Shown here in pieces: positions 1 to 8,955 of a DNA stretch of 64,000 bases (positions are counted from its first letter, which is position 1; each line of letters starts with the position of its first letter). Below the pieces are notes generated by a model. That model was not told the DNA's origin. It saw only the letters and a program-made list of their open reading frames with translations, and ran no database searches. Source of the stretch: an uncultured Eubacteriales bacterium (lineage in GTDB: Bacteria; Bacillota; Clostridia; Oscillospirales; Oscillospiraceae). Location of the stretch: contig URCB01000005.1 of assembly GCA_900546255.1 (NCBI GenBank), positions 6,723 to 70,722 of the forward strand, written 5' to 3'. A program made the translations under genes and the position numbers.

Positions 1-837
1 GAAGGTGTAGTAGTCCAGGTCCCCGGCGATGAGGGCGGTGAGGAGGTTTGCCTTGTCCATCACGGTGATGGTCAGGGTGTCAAACCCTGGGGCCCCCAGC
101 TGGTAGTCCTTGTTGGCCGACAGCACCAGGGTGCTGCCGGAAACCTCGGAGACGAACTGGCAAGGGCCGGAGCCCACGGGGTTCTGCCAGAAGTCGCTGG
201 TGACCAAATCCTCCGGGGCGATGTCCGTCAGCAGGTGGGTGGGCAGGACATAGATGTCCCGGTTATACTCCACCAGAAACTCTTCCGGGACAACGGGATT
301 GTCAAAGGTGAGCTTCAGGGTATGCTCGTCCACCGCCTCGGCCCCCAGGTTCTCCCCTTCGATGGCAGCGCCGATCTCGTCGGTGCCGGTGAGGCCAGCA
401 AAGGTATCCCGCCCCAGGACGTTGCAGGCAGGGTTGGTCACCAGGGCGATGGTGTCCACCCAATGCTGGGCGGTGACGGGGGTGCCGTCGTGGAAAGCGG
501 CCCCTTCATCCAGGTGGAACAGGATGGCATACCCGTCGTCGGCGCTCTCCCAGCTGGTGGCCGCCCGGGGAGAGCAGGTGCCGTCGGGCTGGATGTAAGC
601 CAGGCGGTCATAGAGCTTGTCGTAGATGATCCGGGAATAGTTGCTGCCGGAAACGCTGTAGTAGGGCATCAGGGAGTCCCAGGAATTGGAGATGCCGTAG
701 TTGAGGTTGACCCCTTCGGCCTGTCCGCTGGTCTCGGTCCCTGTGTCGGTTTGGCTCTGCTGCTGGGGCTGGTTCCCACAGGAAACCAGCCCCAGGACCA
801 TGGTGAAAACCAAAGTCAGCGCCAACAGGCGGAACAT
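1..837 (-). CDS. Peptide-type ABC transporter substrate-binding lipoprotein (3' end outside window)
   Basis: Reading from an ATG at 837, the first 279 residues are visible and the gene runs off the left edge. The N-terminus is a lipoprotein signal (MFRLLALTLVF...LGLVSC, Cys near residue 20), followed by a Gln/Thr-rich linker. The body has features of family 5 extracellular solute-binding proteins: an early NYGISNSWDSLMPY-type segment, a FHDGTPVTA motif (the usual W/FHDG-P signature) and a late NKDY element. Such proteins catch oligopeptides, nickel or similar ligands outside the membrane for an ABC importer. It starts only 11 bp after the hprK stop, so it is probably cotranscribed with hprK, an unusual partner. 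The ligand cannot be told. Confidence 0.8.
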   Translation of the reverse strand, partial: MFRLLALTLVFTMVLGLVSCGNQPQQQSQTDTGTETSGQAEGVNLNYGISNSWDSLMPYYSVSGSNYSRIIYDKLYDRLAYIQPDGTCSPRAATSWESADDGYAILFHLDEGAAFHDGTPVTAQHWVDTIALVTNPACNVLGRDTFAGLTGTDEIGAAIEGENLGAEAVDEHTLKLTFDNPVVPEEFLVEYNRDIYVLPTHLLTDIAPEDLVTSDFWQNPVGSGPCQFVSEVSGSTLVLSANKDYQLGAPGFDTLTITVMDKANLLTALIAGDLDYYTF

Positions 838-848
838 ATGGTGTCGTT

Positions 849-1856
849 TCAATCTGTCTCCTCCTCGTCACTGTGCAAGCTCTCATACTCGTCATAGTCG
901 TCCGCCGCGTCCAGCTGGGAGTCCAGCATCATCTGCTCGAAGTGGGCATCCAGCTGCTTGGCAAACTCCTGGGCGGCGTTGTAGCCCATGCGCTTGTGGC
1001 GGTTGTTCATGGCGGCCACCTCGATGATGATGGCCAGGTTCCGGCCGGGCTTGATGGGGATGGTGATGGAGGGGACCTTCATGTCCAGGATGGTGGTAAA
1101 CTCCTCGTTGGTGCCCAGGCGGTCGTAGAAGACCTGGTCGTTCCACTGCTCCAGGTTGACCACCAGGTTGATGGCCTGCTCCTCCAGCACGGCGGACATG
1201 CCGAACAGTTGCTGGATGTCCACCACGCCGATGCCCCGCAGCTCGATGTAGTGGCGGATGAGCTCCGGGGCCGAGCCCACCAGCCGGGTGCCGATGTGGC
1301 GGATCTCCACCGCGTCGTCCGCCACCAGGCGGTGGCCCCGCTTGACCAGCTCCACGGCGGTCTCGCTCTTACCGACGCCGGACTCGCCCATCAGGAGCAC
1401 GCCTTCGCCGTACACGTCCACCAGCACGCCATGGCGGGTGATCCGGGGGGAAAGGCGGGCCTTCAGCCAATCGGTGAGGTTGGGGATGAAGAGGGAGGTA
1501 TCCTCCTCACTGCGCAGGACGGTCCGCTTATGCTTCACCGCCATCTCCATCAGCTCAGGGAAGGGGGTCAGGCTACGGGTGAGGATCAGAGCGGGGATGG
1601 GGAATTTGAAGAATGCATCAAAACATTTCTGACGCTCCTCTGGACTTTGGTTGTTCAGGTAGGTCCACTCCACCTTGCCGATGACCTGGATCCGGTCGGG
1701 GGCAAAGTAGTCGAAAAAGCCGAGAATTTGCAGGGCAGGGCGGTTGATGTCATCGGCGCGCACAAGGCAGTGGTCATAATTCTTGCCGGCATTGAGCACT
1801 TCCAGCTCAAACCGCTCGACCACTTTGGTCAGTTTGATGGACGACTGATATGCCAT
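849..1856 (-). CDS. hprK: HPr kinase/phosphorylase
   Basis: Bifunctional enzyme that phosphorylates Ser46 of the PTS carrier HPr with ATP or pyrophosphate and reverses it with phosphate; in Firmicutes this sets carbon catabolite repression. The 335-residue protein has full family length. The N-terminal domain is followed by the P-loop GESGVGKSE (about residues 157-165) and by the conserved signature region around LRGIGVVDIQQLFG. The start ATG at 1856 has a strong GAGGAGGAACC site before it. It has its own promoter and leads into the solute-binding lipoprotein downstream. Confidence 0.95.
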   Translation of the reverse strand: MAYQSSIKLTKVVERFELEVLNAGKNYDHCLVRADDINRPALQILGFFDYFAPDRIQVIGKVEWTYLNNQSPEERQKCFDAFFKFPIPALILTRSLTPFPELMEMAVKHKRTVLRSEEDTSLFIPNLTDWLKARLSPRITRHGVLVDVYGEGVLLMGESGVGKSETAVELVKRGHRLVADDAVEIRHIGTRLVGSAPELIRHYIELRGIGVVDIQQLFGMSAVLEEQAINLVVNLEQWNDQVFYDRLGTNEEFTTILDMKVPSITIPIKPGRNLAIIIEVAAMNNRHKRMGYNAAQEFAKQLDAHFEQMMLDSQLDAADDYDEYESLHSDEEETD

Positions 1857-1921
1857 GGTTCCTCCTCTTCCACGGTGCCAGGCCGGGGCGGCCGGGCAGG
1901 GCCTTTGTTATAATATGGGGT

Positions 1922-1951
1922 ATTATACCATAGCCAGGGGAGCCTTGGCAA
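1922..1951 (-). promoter_or_regulatory. Sigma-A promoter of hprK
   Basis: On the minus strand, TTGCCA and TATAAT are separated by 18 bp and followed directly by ACCCC. It lies between the rpmB terminator and the hprK start, facing hprK. The same TATAATACCCC string occurs at the 49.9 kb promoters. Confidence 0.7.
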
Positions 1952-1994
1952 GAGAGGGCTTGCCCCGTGCCGGCCCCCGGGACCCCAACCATGC

Positions 1995-2029
1995 AAAAAG
2001 CACAGGCCATTTCCTAGCCTGTGCTTTTT
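1995..2029 (-). terminator. Rho-independent terminator of rpmB
   Basis: Perfect 13-bp inverted repeat AAAAAGCACAGGC / GCCTGTGCTTTTT with a 9-nt loop, placed 20 bp after the rpmB stop. The run of U falls at the end of the minus-strand hairpin. Confidence 0.9.
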
Positions 2030-2048
2030 AAGAAGCGTACGTTTTCAA

Positions 2049-2237
2049 TTACACAGCGCGGGTAACTTTGCCCGAACGGAGGCAGTGGGTGCACACGTAG
2101 ACGTGCTTCGGGGTGCCGTTGACGATCGCCTTCACGCGCTTTACGTTGGGCTTCCAGGGACGGTTGGAGCGGCGGTGAGAGTGGGAAACCTGAATGCCGA
2201 ACACAACGCCCTTGTTACAAAATTCACATTTAGCCAT
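2049..2237 (-). CDS. rpmB: 50S ribosomal protein L28
   Basis: 62-residue protein of the large ribosomal subunit. The sequence MAKCEFCNKGVVFGIQVSHS and the later SNRPWKPNV are typical of L28. It carries the zinc-ribbon cysteines CxxC near the start and CTHC near the end, so it is the metal-binding form. The start at 2237 was preferred over longer in-frame starts because GAGGAGG precedes it and the family begins MAxxC. It is a single-gene unit with its own promoter and terminator. Confidence 0.95.
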   Translation of the reverse strand: MAKCEFCNKGVVFGIQVSHSHRRSNRPWKPNVKRVKAIVNGTPKHVYVCTHCLRSGKVTRAV

Positions 2238-2319
2238 TCGCTTGAACCTCCTCGCTGTTTTATGACTCCACAGGCGGCAGAGCGCCCATGTGTATATTAC
2301 TAAAAAAGCATCGGTTAGT

Positions 2320-2348
2320 ATGATACCAGAATCCGCCGAAAAAAGCAA
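2320..2348 (-). promoter_or_regulatory. Sigma-A promoter of rpmB
   Basis: Minus-strand TTGCTT, 17-bp spacer, TATCAT, with an extended TGG just before the -10. It lies about 85 bp before the rpmB start. Confidence 0.6.
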
Positions 2349-2458
2349 GCCTTATTTTTCAGATTTCCAAAAAAAGCCGCACAGAATTTCGCTTCTTTCC
2401 AGGGGCAACGGGCCTGGATCCGGGGCCCGTTCCTCTGCCCTGGTGGTTTTGGGCCCGG

Positions 2459-3460
2459 TTATCCCCAGGTCTCCTCGATCTCGTGCCGCTTTTCCCGCCG
2501 CATGAGGGTGAGGATGGCCTCCTTGGGGTCCCGGCCCTGGTAGAGCACCTCGTAGGCCGCCTCGGTGATGGGCATCTCCACCCCCACCTTCTGGGCCAGG
2601 GCGCGGGCGGCGTCCACGGCGTAGTACCCCTCCACCACGGCGCCGATCTTTGCAATGGCTTCCGGAACGGGGACCCCTTGACCGATGAGTATGCCCGCCC
2701 GGTAGTTCCGGGAGTTCATGGAGGTGCAGGTGACGATGAGGTCCCCCATCCCGGCCAGGCCTGCGAAGGTCTCCCGCCGGCCCCCCAGGGCCACCCCCAG
2801 GCGGGCCATCTCCGCCAGGCCCCGGGTCATGAGCATGGCCTTGGTATTGTCCCCATACCCCATGCCGGTGCAGCAGCCGGTGCACAGGGCCATGACGTTT
2901 TTCAGGGCGGCCCCCAGCTCTACCCCCACCACGTCGCTGCTGCTGTAGACGCGGAAGTGGTCGTTGAGGAAGAGGTCCTGCACCTGTTCTGCCGCAGCCC
3001 GGTCCGGGCTGGCGGAGACCACCGCAGTGGGGACCTTCCGGGCCACCTCCTCGGCATGGGAGGGGCCGGACAGGGTCACCACCGGGAAGCGGTCCCCGGT
3101 GGCCTCCCGGATGATCTGGCTCATCCGCAGGAACGTGCCCTTTTCAATCCCCTTTGACACCGAGACCAGAACGGTCCCCGGGGAGAGCCGCCCGGCAATC
3201 TGCTCTGCGGTGGACCGCACCCCGAAGGAGGGGGTGGCCATCACCACCACGTCGCTGCCCACCACGCAGTCCAAGTCCCAGGTGTAGGACAGGCCCGCCG
3301 GCAGCTTCACCCCAGGCAGCAGGGGGTTTTCCCCCGTGGCTTGGAGCTGCTTGGACTCCTGCTCCAGATAGGACCACAGGGTAACCTGGTGGCCGTTTTC
3401 TTCCAGCAGCATGGCCAGGGCTGTCCCCCATCCGCCGCTGCCCAACACAGCAATCTTCAT
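2459..3460 (-). CDS. gpsA: Glycerol-3-phosphate dehydrogenase (NAD(P)+)
   Basis: Cytosolic enzyme that reduces dihydroxyacetone phosphate to sn-glycerol-3-phosphate for phospholipid synthesis. The N-terminal Rossmann motif GSGGWGTALA sits near residue 7. The central KNVMALCTGC segment holds the catalytic lysine region and the C-terminal domain contains AGMGDLIVTCTS. The ATG at 3460 has GAGG 8 bp upstream and is preferred over a GTG 9 bp earlier. It follows plsY, whose product uses glycerol-3-phosphate, so two consecutive steps of phosphatidate synthesis sit in one operon with der. Confidence 0.95.
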   Translation of the reverse strand: MKIAVLGSGGWGTALAMLLEENGHQVTLWSYLEQESKQLQATGENPLLPGVKLPAGLSYTWDLDCVVGSDVVVMATPSFGVRSTAEQIAGRLSPGTVLVSVSKGIEKGTFLRMSQIIREATGDRFPVVTLSGPSHAEEVARKVPTAVVSASPDRAAAEQVQDLFLNDHFRVYSSSDVVGVELGAALKNVMALCTGCCTGMGYGDNTKAMLMTRGLAEMARLGVALGGRRETFAGLAGMGDLIVTCTSMNSRNYRAGILIGQGVPVPEAIAKIGAVVEGYYAVDAARALAQKVGVEMPITEAAYEVLYQGRDPKEAILTLMRREKRHEIEETWG

Positions 3461-3514
3461 CACTGGCACCTCATTTCTATGGTTTCCCGCCCAGGCCCTG
3501 GGAGGGCACTGGCA

Positions 3515-4207
3515 TTAACTTCGATGGAAATGGAACTTGGACTCGGTCCCCGCTGCCAGGCGCTGCAGGTTGCCCCGGTGCTTCCAGACGATGAGCCCGC
3601 CGATCACCAGGGACAGCAGCAGCAGGAGCCCGTCCTGATACACCACCCAGGTGACAATGGGCAAGGCCACCCCGGTGGAACTGGACCCCAGGGACACATA
3701 CCGGGTGAGCACTGCCAGCACCAGGAAGCAACCCCACACCACCAGGGCCACCCGCCAGTCAATCATGATGGCGATGGTGCCGCCGGAGAGGATCCCCTTC
3801 CCCCCTTTAAACTGAAACATACAGGGGAACATGTGCCCCAGCAGGCAGAACAGCCCCGACCAATACTCCGCCAGGGCAGTGGCGGTGGTTTGGGCCGCCC
3901 CGCTGCCAATGGGCAGCAGCTGGCCGGTGAGCCACACCCCCACCAGCACCGCCACCACCGCTTTGAGCACGTCGGTGAGGATCACCACGAAGGTGAGGGG
4001 GCCGCCGAAGGTGCGGTAAAAGTTGGTCAGCCCCGCGTTGCCGCTGCCGTGGCCCCGGACATCGTCCCGGAGAATGTACTTGGAGACGATCACCGCCCCG
4101 TTGAAGCAGCCGCAGAAGTAGGCGATCACCGCCGTCACCACGGCAGGCAGAATGGCGCTGGCGCCCCAGGACGCCAGCAGGGAAACGGTATGTTCTGTGA
4201 GACCCAT
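3515..4207 (-). CDS. plsY: Acyl-phosphate:glycerol-3-phosphate acyltransferase
   Basis: Membrane enzyme that makes lysophosphatidate from acyl phosphate and glycerol-3-phosphate. The 230-residue protein has several hydrophobic spans and the family motifs: GHGSGNAGLTNFYRTFG near residue 50 (S-G-N-x-G-x-TN) and the FKGGKG motif near residue 125. It starts 5 bp after the der stop, with GGAGGAG before the ATG, and precedes gpsA. At 230 residues it is slightly longer than many PlsY proteins because of its N-terminal span. Confidence 0.93.
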   Translation of the reverse strand: MGLTEHTVSLLASWGASAILPAVVTAVIAYFCGCFNGAVIVSKYILRDDVRGHGSGNAGLTNFYRTFGGPLTFVVILTDVLKAVVAVLVGVWLTGQLLPIGSGAAQTTATALAEYWSGLFCLLGHMFPCMFQFKGGKGILSGGTIAIMIDWRVALVVWGCFLVLAVLTRYVSLGSSSTGVALPIVTWVVYQDGLLLLLSLVIGGLIVWKHRGNLQRLAAGTESKFHFHRS

Positions 4208-4212
4208 GGCGC

Positions 4213-5541
4213 TTACTCCTCCTTGTCGCCCCGCTGGCGGACGGTCAGCCGGATGGGGGTGCCCTCCAGGCCGAAGGTGGCCCGGACCTGGTTTTCCAGA
4301 TACCGCTGGTAGGAGAAGTGGAAGAGCTTGGCGTCGTTGCAGAAGAACACGAAATGGGGCGGGCGGATGCCGGCCTGGGTCATGTAGTAGATCTTCAGCC
4401 GCCGCCCCTTGTCCGTGGGGGGCTGCACCCGGGCCGTGGCATCGGCCAGGAAGCTGTTGAGCATCCCGGTGGTGATGCGCATGGCCGCCTGGTCATCCAC
4501 GTATTTGATGAGTTGGAAGAGCCGGTCCACCCGCTGGCCGGTGAGGGCAGAGATGAACACGATGGGGGCATAGGTCATGTAGGCCAGGTCCCGGCGGATA
4601 TCCTGGCGCATTTTGTCCATGGTCTTGTCGTCTTTTTCCACCGCGTCCCACTTGTTGACCACGATGATACAGGCCTTCCCCGCCTCGTGGGCCATGCCGG
4701 CCACCTTGGTGTCCTGCTCTGTGACCCCTTCGTTGGCGTCGATCATAATGAGGCACACGTTGGACCGCTCAATGGCCATGGCCGCCCGGAGGACGGAGAA
4801 CTTCTCAATCTGGTCGGTGACCTTGGCCTTTTTCCGCATACCGGCGGTGTCGATGAAAAGGAACTTGCCGGTTTCGTTCTCGAAATAGCTGTCCACCGCA
4901 TCCCGGGTGGTGCCTGCCATGTCGGAGACGATGACCCGCTCTTCCCCCAGAATCCGGTTGATGAGGGAGGACTTGCCCACGTTGGGCTTGCCGATGACCG
5001 CCACCTTGATGAGGTCGGTGTCCTCCTCTTCCTCCTCCTCGGGGGGGAAGTGTTCAAAGCAGGCGTCCAGCAGGTCCCCGGTACCGTGGCCGTGGACGGC
5101 GGAGACGGCGATGGGGTCCCCCAGGCCCAGGTTATAGAACTCATAGATGTCCGGGTTGGTCATGCCCACCTGGTCCATCTTGTTCACCGCCAGCACCACC
5201 GGCTTCCGGGCCCGAAGGAGCATGTTGGCCACGTCCTGGTCGGCGGCGGTGAGCCCGGTCTTGATGTCACAGAGGAAGACGATCACCGTGGCGTTCTGGA
5301 TGGCGATCTCCGCCTGCTTGCGCATAAAGGAGAGGATCTGGGTGGTGGTACCCGGCTCAATGCCGCCGGTGTCCACAATGTCAAAGGCCCGTCCCCGCCA
5401 CTCGCACTCGGCGTACAGCCGGTCCCGGGTGACGCCAGGGGTGTCCTCCACAATGGAGAGCCGGCGGCCCACCAACTTATTAAACAGCATGGACTTGCCC
5501 ACATTGGGCCGGCCCACGATGGCTACCAGAGGTTTTGCCAT
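4213..5541 (-). CDS. der: Ribosome biogenesis GTPase Der (EngA)
   Basis: Essential GTPase with two tandem G domains that acts in assembly of the 50S subunit. The 442-residue protein has a first P-loop GRPNVGKSM near residue 10, with NKMD later, and a second P-loop GKPNVGKSS near residue 185, with NKWD later. An acidic EEEEEED linker joins them. A KH-like domain ends the protein. The ATG at 5541 follows AAAGGAGG. It lies between the DUF512 protein and plsY in a four-gene minus-strand operon. Confidence 0.96.
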   Translation of the reverse strand: MAKPLVAIVGRPNVGKSMLFNKLVGRRLSIVEDTPGVTRDRLYAECEWRGRAFDIVDTGGIEPGTTTQILSFMRKQAEIAIQNATVIVFLCDIKTGLTAADQDVANMLLRARKPVVLAVNKMDQVGMTNPDIYEFYNLGLGDPIAVSAVHGHGTGDLLDACFEHFPPEEEEEEDTDLIKVAVIGKPNVGKSSLINRILGEERVIVSDMAGTTRDAVDSYFENETGKFLFIDTAGMRKKAKVTDQIEKFSVLRAAMAIERSNVCLIMIDANEGVTEQDTKVAGMAHEAGKACIIVVNKWDAVEKDDKTMDKMRQDIRRDLAYMTYAPIVFISALTGQRVDRLFQLIKYVDDQAAMRITTGMLNSFLADATARVQPPTDKGRRLKIYYMTQAGIRPPHFVFFCNDAKLFHFSYQRYLENQVRATFGLEGTPIRLTVRQRGDKEE

Positions 5542-5588
5542 TCAAATAACCTCCTTTTGGGTTGGAATGACGGATGGTTCCGGGGCGC

Positions 5589-6902
5589 TCACACCCCAAA
5601 AATGGTTTCAAACAGGGCAAAGCCGTCCTGCTCCACAGGGATCACCGGCACCCCCAGGCCCTGGGAGAGCTCCTCCACGGTCATATCATCCAGGAAGACC
5701 GTCTCCCCGTGGCGGAGGGTGTTTTGGGGCAGAAGGACCCGGGTGCCCAAGTGCTTCCCCTTGAGCTGGGCCAGCAAGTCCTGCCCGGTGAGCAGGCCCG
5801 CCACCGTGATGGTCTCTCCAAAAAAGTGGTTTACCACGGGGTAGACGGAATAGTCTAACTTAGTATGGCATTTTGCCGCCGCTCTGTCAATGATTTCTCC
5901 CAGGAAAGGGGCCGCTGCCACCCCGGTGGCGATGGAAAAGGGGGCCACGGGGGGGATCTCCTCCGGCGCCGTCATCACGGCGCCCTTCAGCTCGGTTTCC
6001 AGCAGGCGGAGCATCCCCACGCCGTTTTCCAGCTGGGTGTACTCCTCGTAGAAGTCGTCCTCCGGCAGGGCCCGTCCCGCCTGGAGGTAGAACTCGTCGG
6101 AGCACCAGAAGATCCGGCTCCCTTTCTCCGCCAAGCACTGGGCCGCGAAGGCCTCCACCTGGTCCACCACCCCTTGGGCCTCCCCTTCCGTGTAGGGCCG
6201 CAGGGGGTAGAGCCCTTGGCGGTGGCGGGTCAGGCCCACCGGAACCACCGACACACTCTTCACCTGGGGATAGAGGGCCGCCAACTCCTCCATGCTTTGC
6301 TGCAGAACCGCCCCGTCGTTGAGGCCCGGGCAGGCCACAATCTGGCAGTTCATCACGATTCCCGCCTGGGCAAAGGTGCGCATGTGCTCCAGGCACTCTC
6401 CCCCCCGCCGCTGGTTGCCCAGCAGCAGGCGGCGGACCTCCGGGTCCGTGGCATGGACGGAGATGTTGATGGGGGAGATGTGCAGATCACAGATCCGCTG
6501 CAGTTCCCGCCGGCTGAGGTTGGTGAGGGTAATGTAGTTGCCCATGAGGAAGGACAGGCGGGCGTCGTCGTCCTTAAAGTATAAGGTGTCCCGCATGCCT
6601 TTCGGCATCTGGTCCACAAAGCAAAACACGCAGTGGTTGGCGCAGGACCGGGCCCGGTCCATGAGGTAGGTGGCAAACTCCAGGCCCAGGTCCTCCCCCA
6701 CGTCTTTGGACAACTCCACCGTCCGCTCCCCCGCTTCGGTGCGCAGGGTGAGGGCGAGGTCGGGGTCATAGGAATAGTATTTGTAGTCCAGCACGTCCAC
6801 AATGGGATGGCCGTTGATGGCGACCAGCGTCTCCCCCGGGCGGACCCCCGCCTGATGGGCAGGTCCGCCCGGGGTGACGGATTGGATTTGGGTGCGGGCC
6901 AC
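5589..6902 (-). CDS. DUF512 protein: PDZ plus radical SAM-like Fe-S enzyme
   Basis: The 437-residue protein begins with a PDZ-like domain (TPGGPAHQAGVRPGETLVAING). A CANHCVFCFVD motif follows near residue 90, a CxxxCxxC cluster like that of radical SAM enzymes, and a C-terminal DUF512 region ends it. The family is widespread in anaerobic Firmicutes, usually beside der; its substrate is not known to me. It starts with GTG at 6902 after AAGGAGGG and leads the operon into der 47 bp later, which hints at a ribosome- or tRNA-related role (inference). Confidence 0.9.
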   Translation of the reverse strand: MARTQIQSVTPGGPAHQAGVRPGETLVAINGHPIVDVLDYKYYSYDPDLALTLRTEAGERTVELSKDVGEDLGLEFATYLMDRARSCANHCVFCFVDQMPKGMRDTLYFKDDDARLSFLMGNYITLTNLSRRELQRICDLHISPINISVHATDPEVRRLLLGNQRRGGECLEHMRTFAQAGIVMNCQIVACPGLNDGAVLQQSMEELAALYPQVKSVSVVPVGLTRHRQGLYPLRPYTEGEAQGVVDQVEAFAAQCLAEKGSRIFWCSDEFYLQAGRALPEDDFYEEYTQLENGVGMLRLLETELKGAVMTAPEEIPPVAPFSIATGVAAAPFLGEIIDRAAAKCHTKLDYSVYPVVNHFFGETITVAGLLTGQDLLAQLKGKHLGTRVLLPQNTLRHGETVFLDDMTVEELSQGLGVPVIPVEQDGFALFETIFGV

Positions 6903-6962
6903 GGGGGGTCCCTCCTTCCGAGATGTGGATGGCCGGGGCAGGCCGCTGCCCCGGAAAAGGGG

Positions 6963-6997
6963 AAAAAAAGAAGAGGGGCGGCACCCCTCTTTCTTTT
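6963..6997 (-). terminator. Terminator of the yceD-rpmF unit
   Basis: GC-rich hairpin (GAAGAGGGG / CCCCTCTTTC, loop CGGCA) just after the rpmF stop at 7004. On the minus strand it ends in seven U residues. Confidence 0.85.
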
Positions 6998-7003
6998 TCT
7001 CGA

Positions 7004-7201
7004 TTAGTTCTCCTGCTGGGCCTGAGCCTGGACCTGACCAAACACCTTGCCGTCATAGGTCATGCAGGCCTTGCACAGCCGGTGGGGCAGCCGGAACGCG
7101 CCGCACTTGGGGCAGGTCGTGACTGCGGGAGCTGCCAGCTTCCAGTTGGCACGCCGCTTATCCCGTCTCTGCTTCGAGACTTTACTCTTCGGAACCGCCA
7201 T
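7004..7201 (-). CDS. rpmF: 50S ribosomal protein L32
   Basis: 65-residue large-subunit protein. The start MAVPKSKVSKQRRDKRRANW is diagnostic, and two CxxC pairs (CPKC and CKAC) form the zinc ribbon. The ATG at 7201 is preceded by AAGGAGG. The C-terminal tail is Gln/Ala-rich. It follows yceD by about 50 bp, the conserved yceD-rpmF pair; plsX and acpP, often next, are absent here. Confidence 0.96.
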   Translation of the reverse strand: MAVPKSKVSKQRRDKRRANWKLAAPAVTTCPKCGAFRLPHRLCKACMTYDGKVFGQVQAQAQQEN

Positions 7202-7254
7202 TTCGAGACACCTCCTTGGTGATGCCCTGTCGGGCAAAGTGGATTGGGTACTAC

Positions 7255-7752
7255 TCAGTTTTTATTAAGTAGCTGCTCGAGAGCGGCCCATCTGGGATCG
7301 GCCTGCTTCTTACACCGGCAGGGCTCCACATTGAGGTTGACGCCACAGCCGGGGCAAAGTCCCTTGCAGTCTTCTGAGCACAAGTGTTTCGTGTCCATGT
7401 TTAGGATGAAGGCGGTGTAAGCCAGCTGGCCCACGTCCACCTCGCCGTTTTCCAGGAGGACAATGTCGTCCTCCTCCTCGTTCTCCAGCGTTTCCGCCAG
7501 CAGGAACTGGAGGGGAACCACTTTCTCCCGGCTGAATCGGGTCATGCACCGGTCACAGGTTTCGTCCAGCACAGACCGGGCTTCCCCTTCCAGGACCAGC
7601 ACATCCGCCACGTTTTTTACGTGTCCTGTCACCGTCACCGGCCGGGGGATGGGATGCTCCCCGAAAAAATCCTCCCCGCTCAAATCCAGTTGGAACTGGA
7701 AGGGGAGGCTGGCGCCGGGCACATGGATAATCTCCCGCAGATTCAGTCGCAT
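7255..7752 (-). CDS. YceD family (DUF177) protein
   Basis: 165-residue protein of the YceD/DUF177 family, linked to 23S rRNA metabolism and almost always encoded directly before rpmF, as here. It has four cysteine pairs: CDRC in the middle, then CSEDC, CPGC and CRC near the C-terminus, suggesting a metal-binding fold. The start at 7752 has GAGGAG 6 bp upstream and gives the family N-terminus MRLNLREI; the longer in-frame start at 7809 lies inside the promoter and is rejected. Confidence 0.88.
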   Translation of the reverse strand: MRLNLREIIHVPGASLPFQFQLDLSGEDFFGEHPIPRPVTVTGHVKNVADVLVLEGEARSVLDETCDRCMTRFSREKVVPLQFLLAETLENEEEDDIVLLENGEVDVGQLAYTAFILNMDTKHLCSEDCKGLCPGCGVNLNVEPCRCKKQADPRWAALEQLLNKN

Positions 7753-7780
7753 AGCATACTCCTCACATGGTACAGGGGGT

Positions 7781-7809
7781 ATTCTAACAAAAAAAAGCAG
7801 GCTTGTCAA
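7781..7809 (-). promoter_or_regulatory. Sigma-A promoter of yceD-rpmF
   Basis: Perfect TTGACA, 17-bp T-rich spacer and TAGAAT on the minus strand, followed by ACCCCC. It is back to back with the plus-strand promoter at 7819. Confidence 0.85.
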
Positions 7810-7818
7810 ATACTTTTC

Positions 7819-7847
7819 TTCAAATTCTCCCCCAAAGATGGTATAAT
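7819..7847 (+). promoter_or_regulatory. Promoter of the RluA-type synthase gene
   Basis: TTCAAA, 17-bp spacer and TATAAT, with a TGG extended -10 element. The leader to the start codon at 7963 is about 110 nt and I see no clear riboswitch in it. Confidence 0.6.
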
Positions 7848-7962
7848 GGCGATAATTTGGGAAAGATGTCCTTCCCGCCTTCTCAGATCGCCGCTAAAGT
7901 AGTAGAATACACCCATTGGGGCGCATCGTCAAGAGAAAAATTCCCAGAAAGGTTGTGGTTCC

Positions 7963-8937
7963 ATGCGGGAATTCACCGTGGGCCCCAATGACGCCGGCCA
8001 GCGGCTGGACCGGTGGCTGGCCAAAACCCTCCCCCTCCTCCCGGCCCCCCTGGCCCAGAAATACATCCGCATCAAGCGGGTCAAGCTCAACGGCAAGGGG
8101 GCCAAGCGGGACACCCGTTTGGCCAAGGGGGACCTGCTCCAGCTTTACATCAACGATGAGTTTTTCGACACCCCCACCCCGGAGAACGCCTTCCTGTCGG
8201 TGTTCAAGCCCCAGCTGGACATCCTCTATGAGGATGAGAACCTGCTCCTGGTCAACAAACGGCCGGGGCTGGTGGTCCACCCCGACGAGGGGGAGCGGGT
8301 CAACACCCTCATCACCCACATCCAAGCCTACCTCTACCAGAAAAAGGAGTGGAGCCCTTACCAGGAGCACGCCTTCGCCCCCGCCCTGTGCAACCGCATT
8401 GACCGGAACACCGGCGGCATCGTCATCGCCGCCAAGAACGCCGAGACCCTGCGGATCATGAACCAAAAGATCCGGGACCGGGAGGTGGAGAAGTCCTACC
8501 TCTGCCTGATCCTAGGCTCCATTTCCCCCGCCGAGGGGAAGCTGGAGGGGTACCTTCTAAAAGATGAGGTCAAAAAGCAGGTCTCCGTCCACAAAAAACC
8601 GGTGCCTGGGGGGCGCACCGCCGTCACCCTTTACCGTACCCTGGCCCGGCGAAACGGCCTGTCCCTGGTGGCCTGCCGCCTGGTCACCGGCCGCACCCAC
8701 CAGATCCGGGCCCAGTTTGCCGCCGCCGGCCACCCCCTTTTGGGGGATGGAAAGTATGGCCGGGCCAAGGACAACAAGCGGTATGGCCGCACCTCTGGCC
8801 AGGCGTTGTGCTCCTACCAGCTCACCTTCCGCTTCACCACAGACGCCGGCTGCCTCGAACCCCTCAACGGCCGCACCTGGACGGTGGACCGGGTGGACTT
8901 CGTGGAGGAGTACTTCCCTGGCGTGGCCTTAGACTGA
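7963..8937 (+). CDS. RluA-family 23S rRNA pseudouridine synthase
   Basis: 324-residue enzyme that isomerises uridine to pseudouridine in rRNA. An N-terminal S4-like RNA-binding domain (AGQRLDRWLAKTLP, residues 10-75) precedes the catalytic domain with LLVNKRPGLVVHP near residue 90 and the active-site motif NRIDRNTGGIV near residue 145; the Asp is the nucleophile, and Asn replaces the usual His. GRTHQIRAQF follows. The closest relatives are RluD/YhcT/YjbO types, and which uridine is modified cannot be read from sequence. It is monocistronic, with its own promoter and terminator. Confidence 0.9.
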   Translation: MREFTVGPNDAGQRLDRWLAKTLPLLPAPLAQKYIRIKRVKLNGKGAKRDTRLAKGDLLQLYINDEFFDTPTPENAFLSVFKPQLDILYEDENLLLVNKRPGLVVHPDEGERVNTLITHIQAYLYQKKEWSPYQEHAFAPALCNRIDRNTGGIVIAAKNAETLRIMNQKIRDREVEKSYLCLILGSISPAEGKLEGYLLKDEVKKQVSVHKKPVPGGRTAVTLYRTLARRNGLSLVACRLVTGRTHQIRAQFAAAGHPLLGDGKYGRAKDNKRYGRTSGQALCSYQLTFRFTTDAGCLEPLNGRTWTVDRVDFVEEYFPGVALD

Positions 8938-8955
8938 CCCCCCTTCTCTCAACCG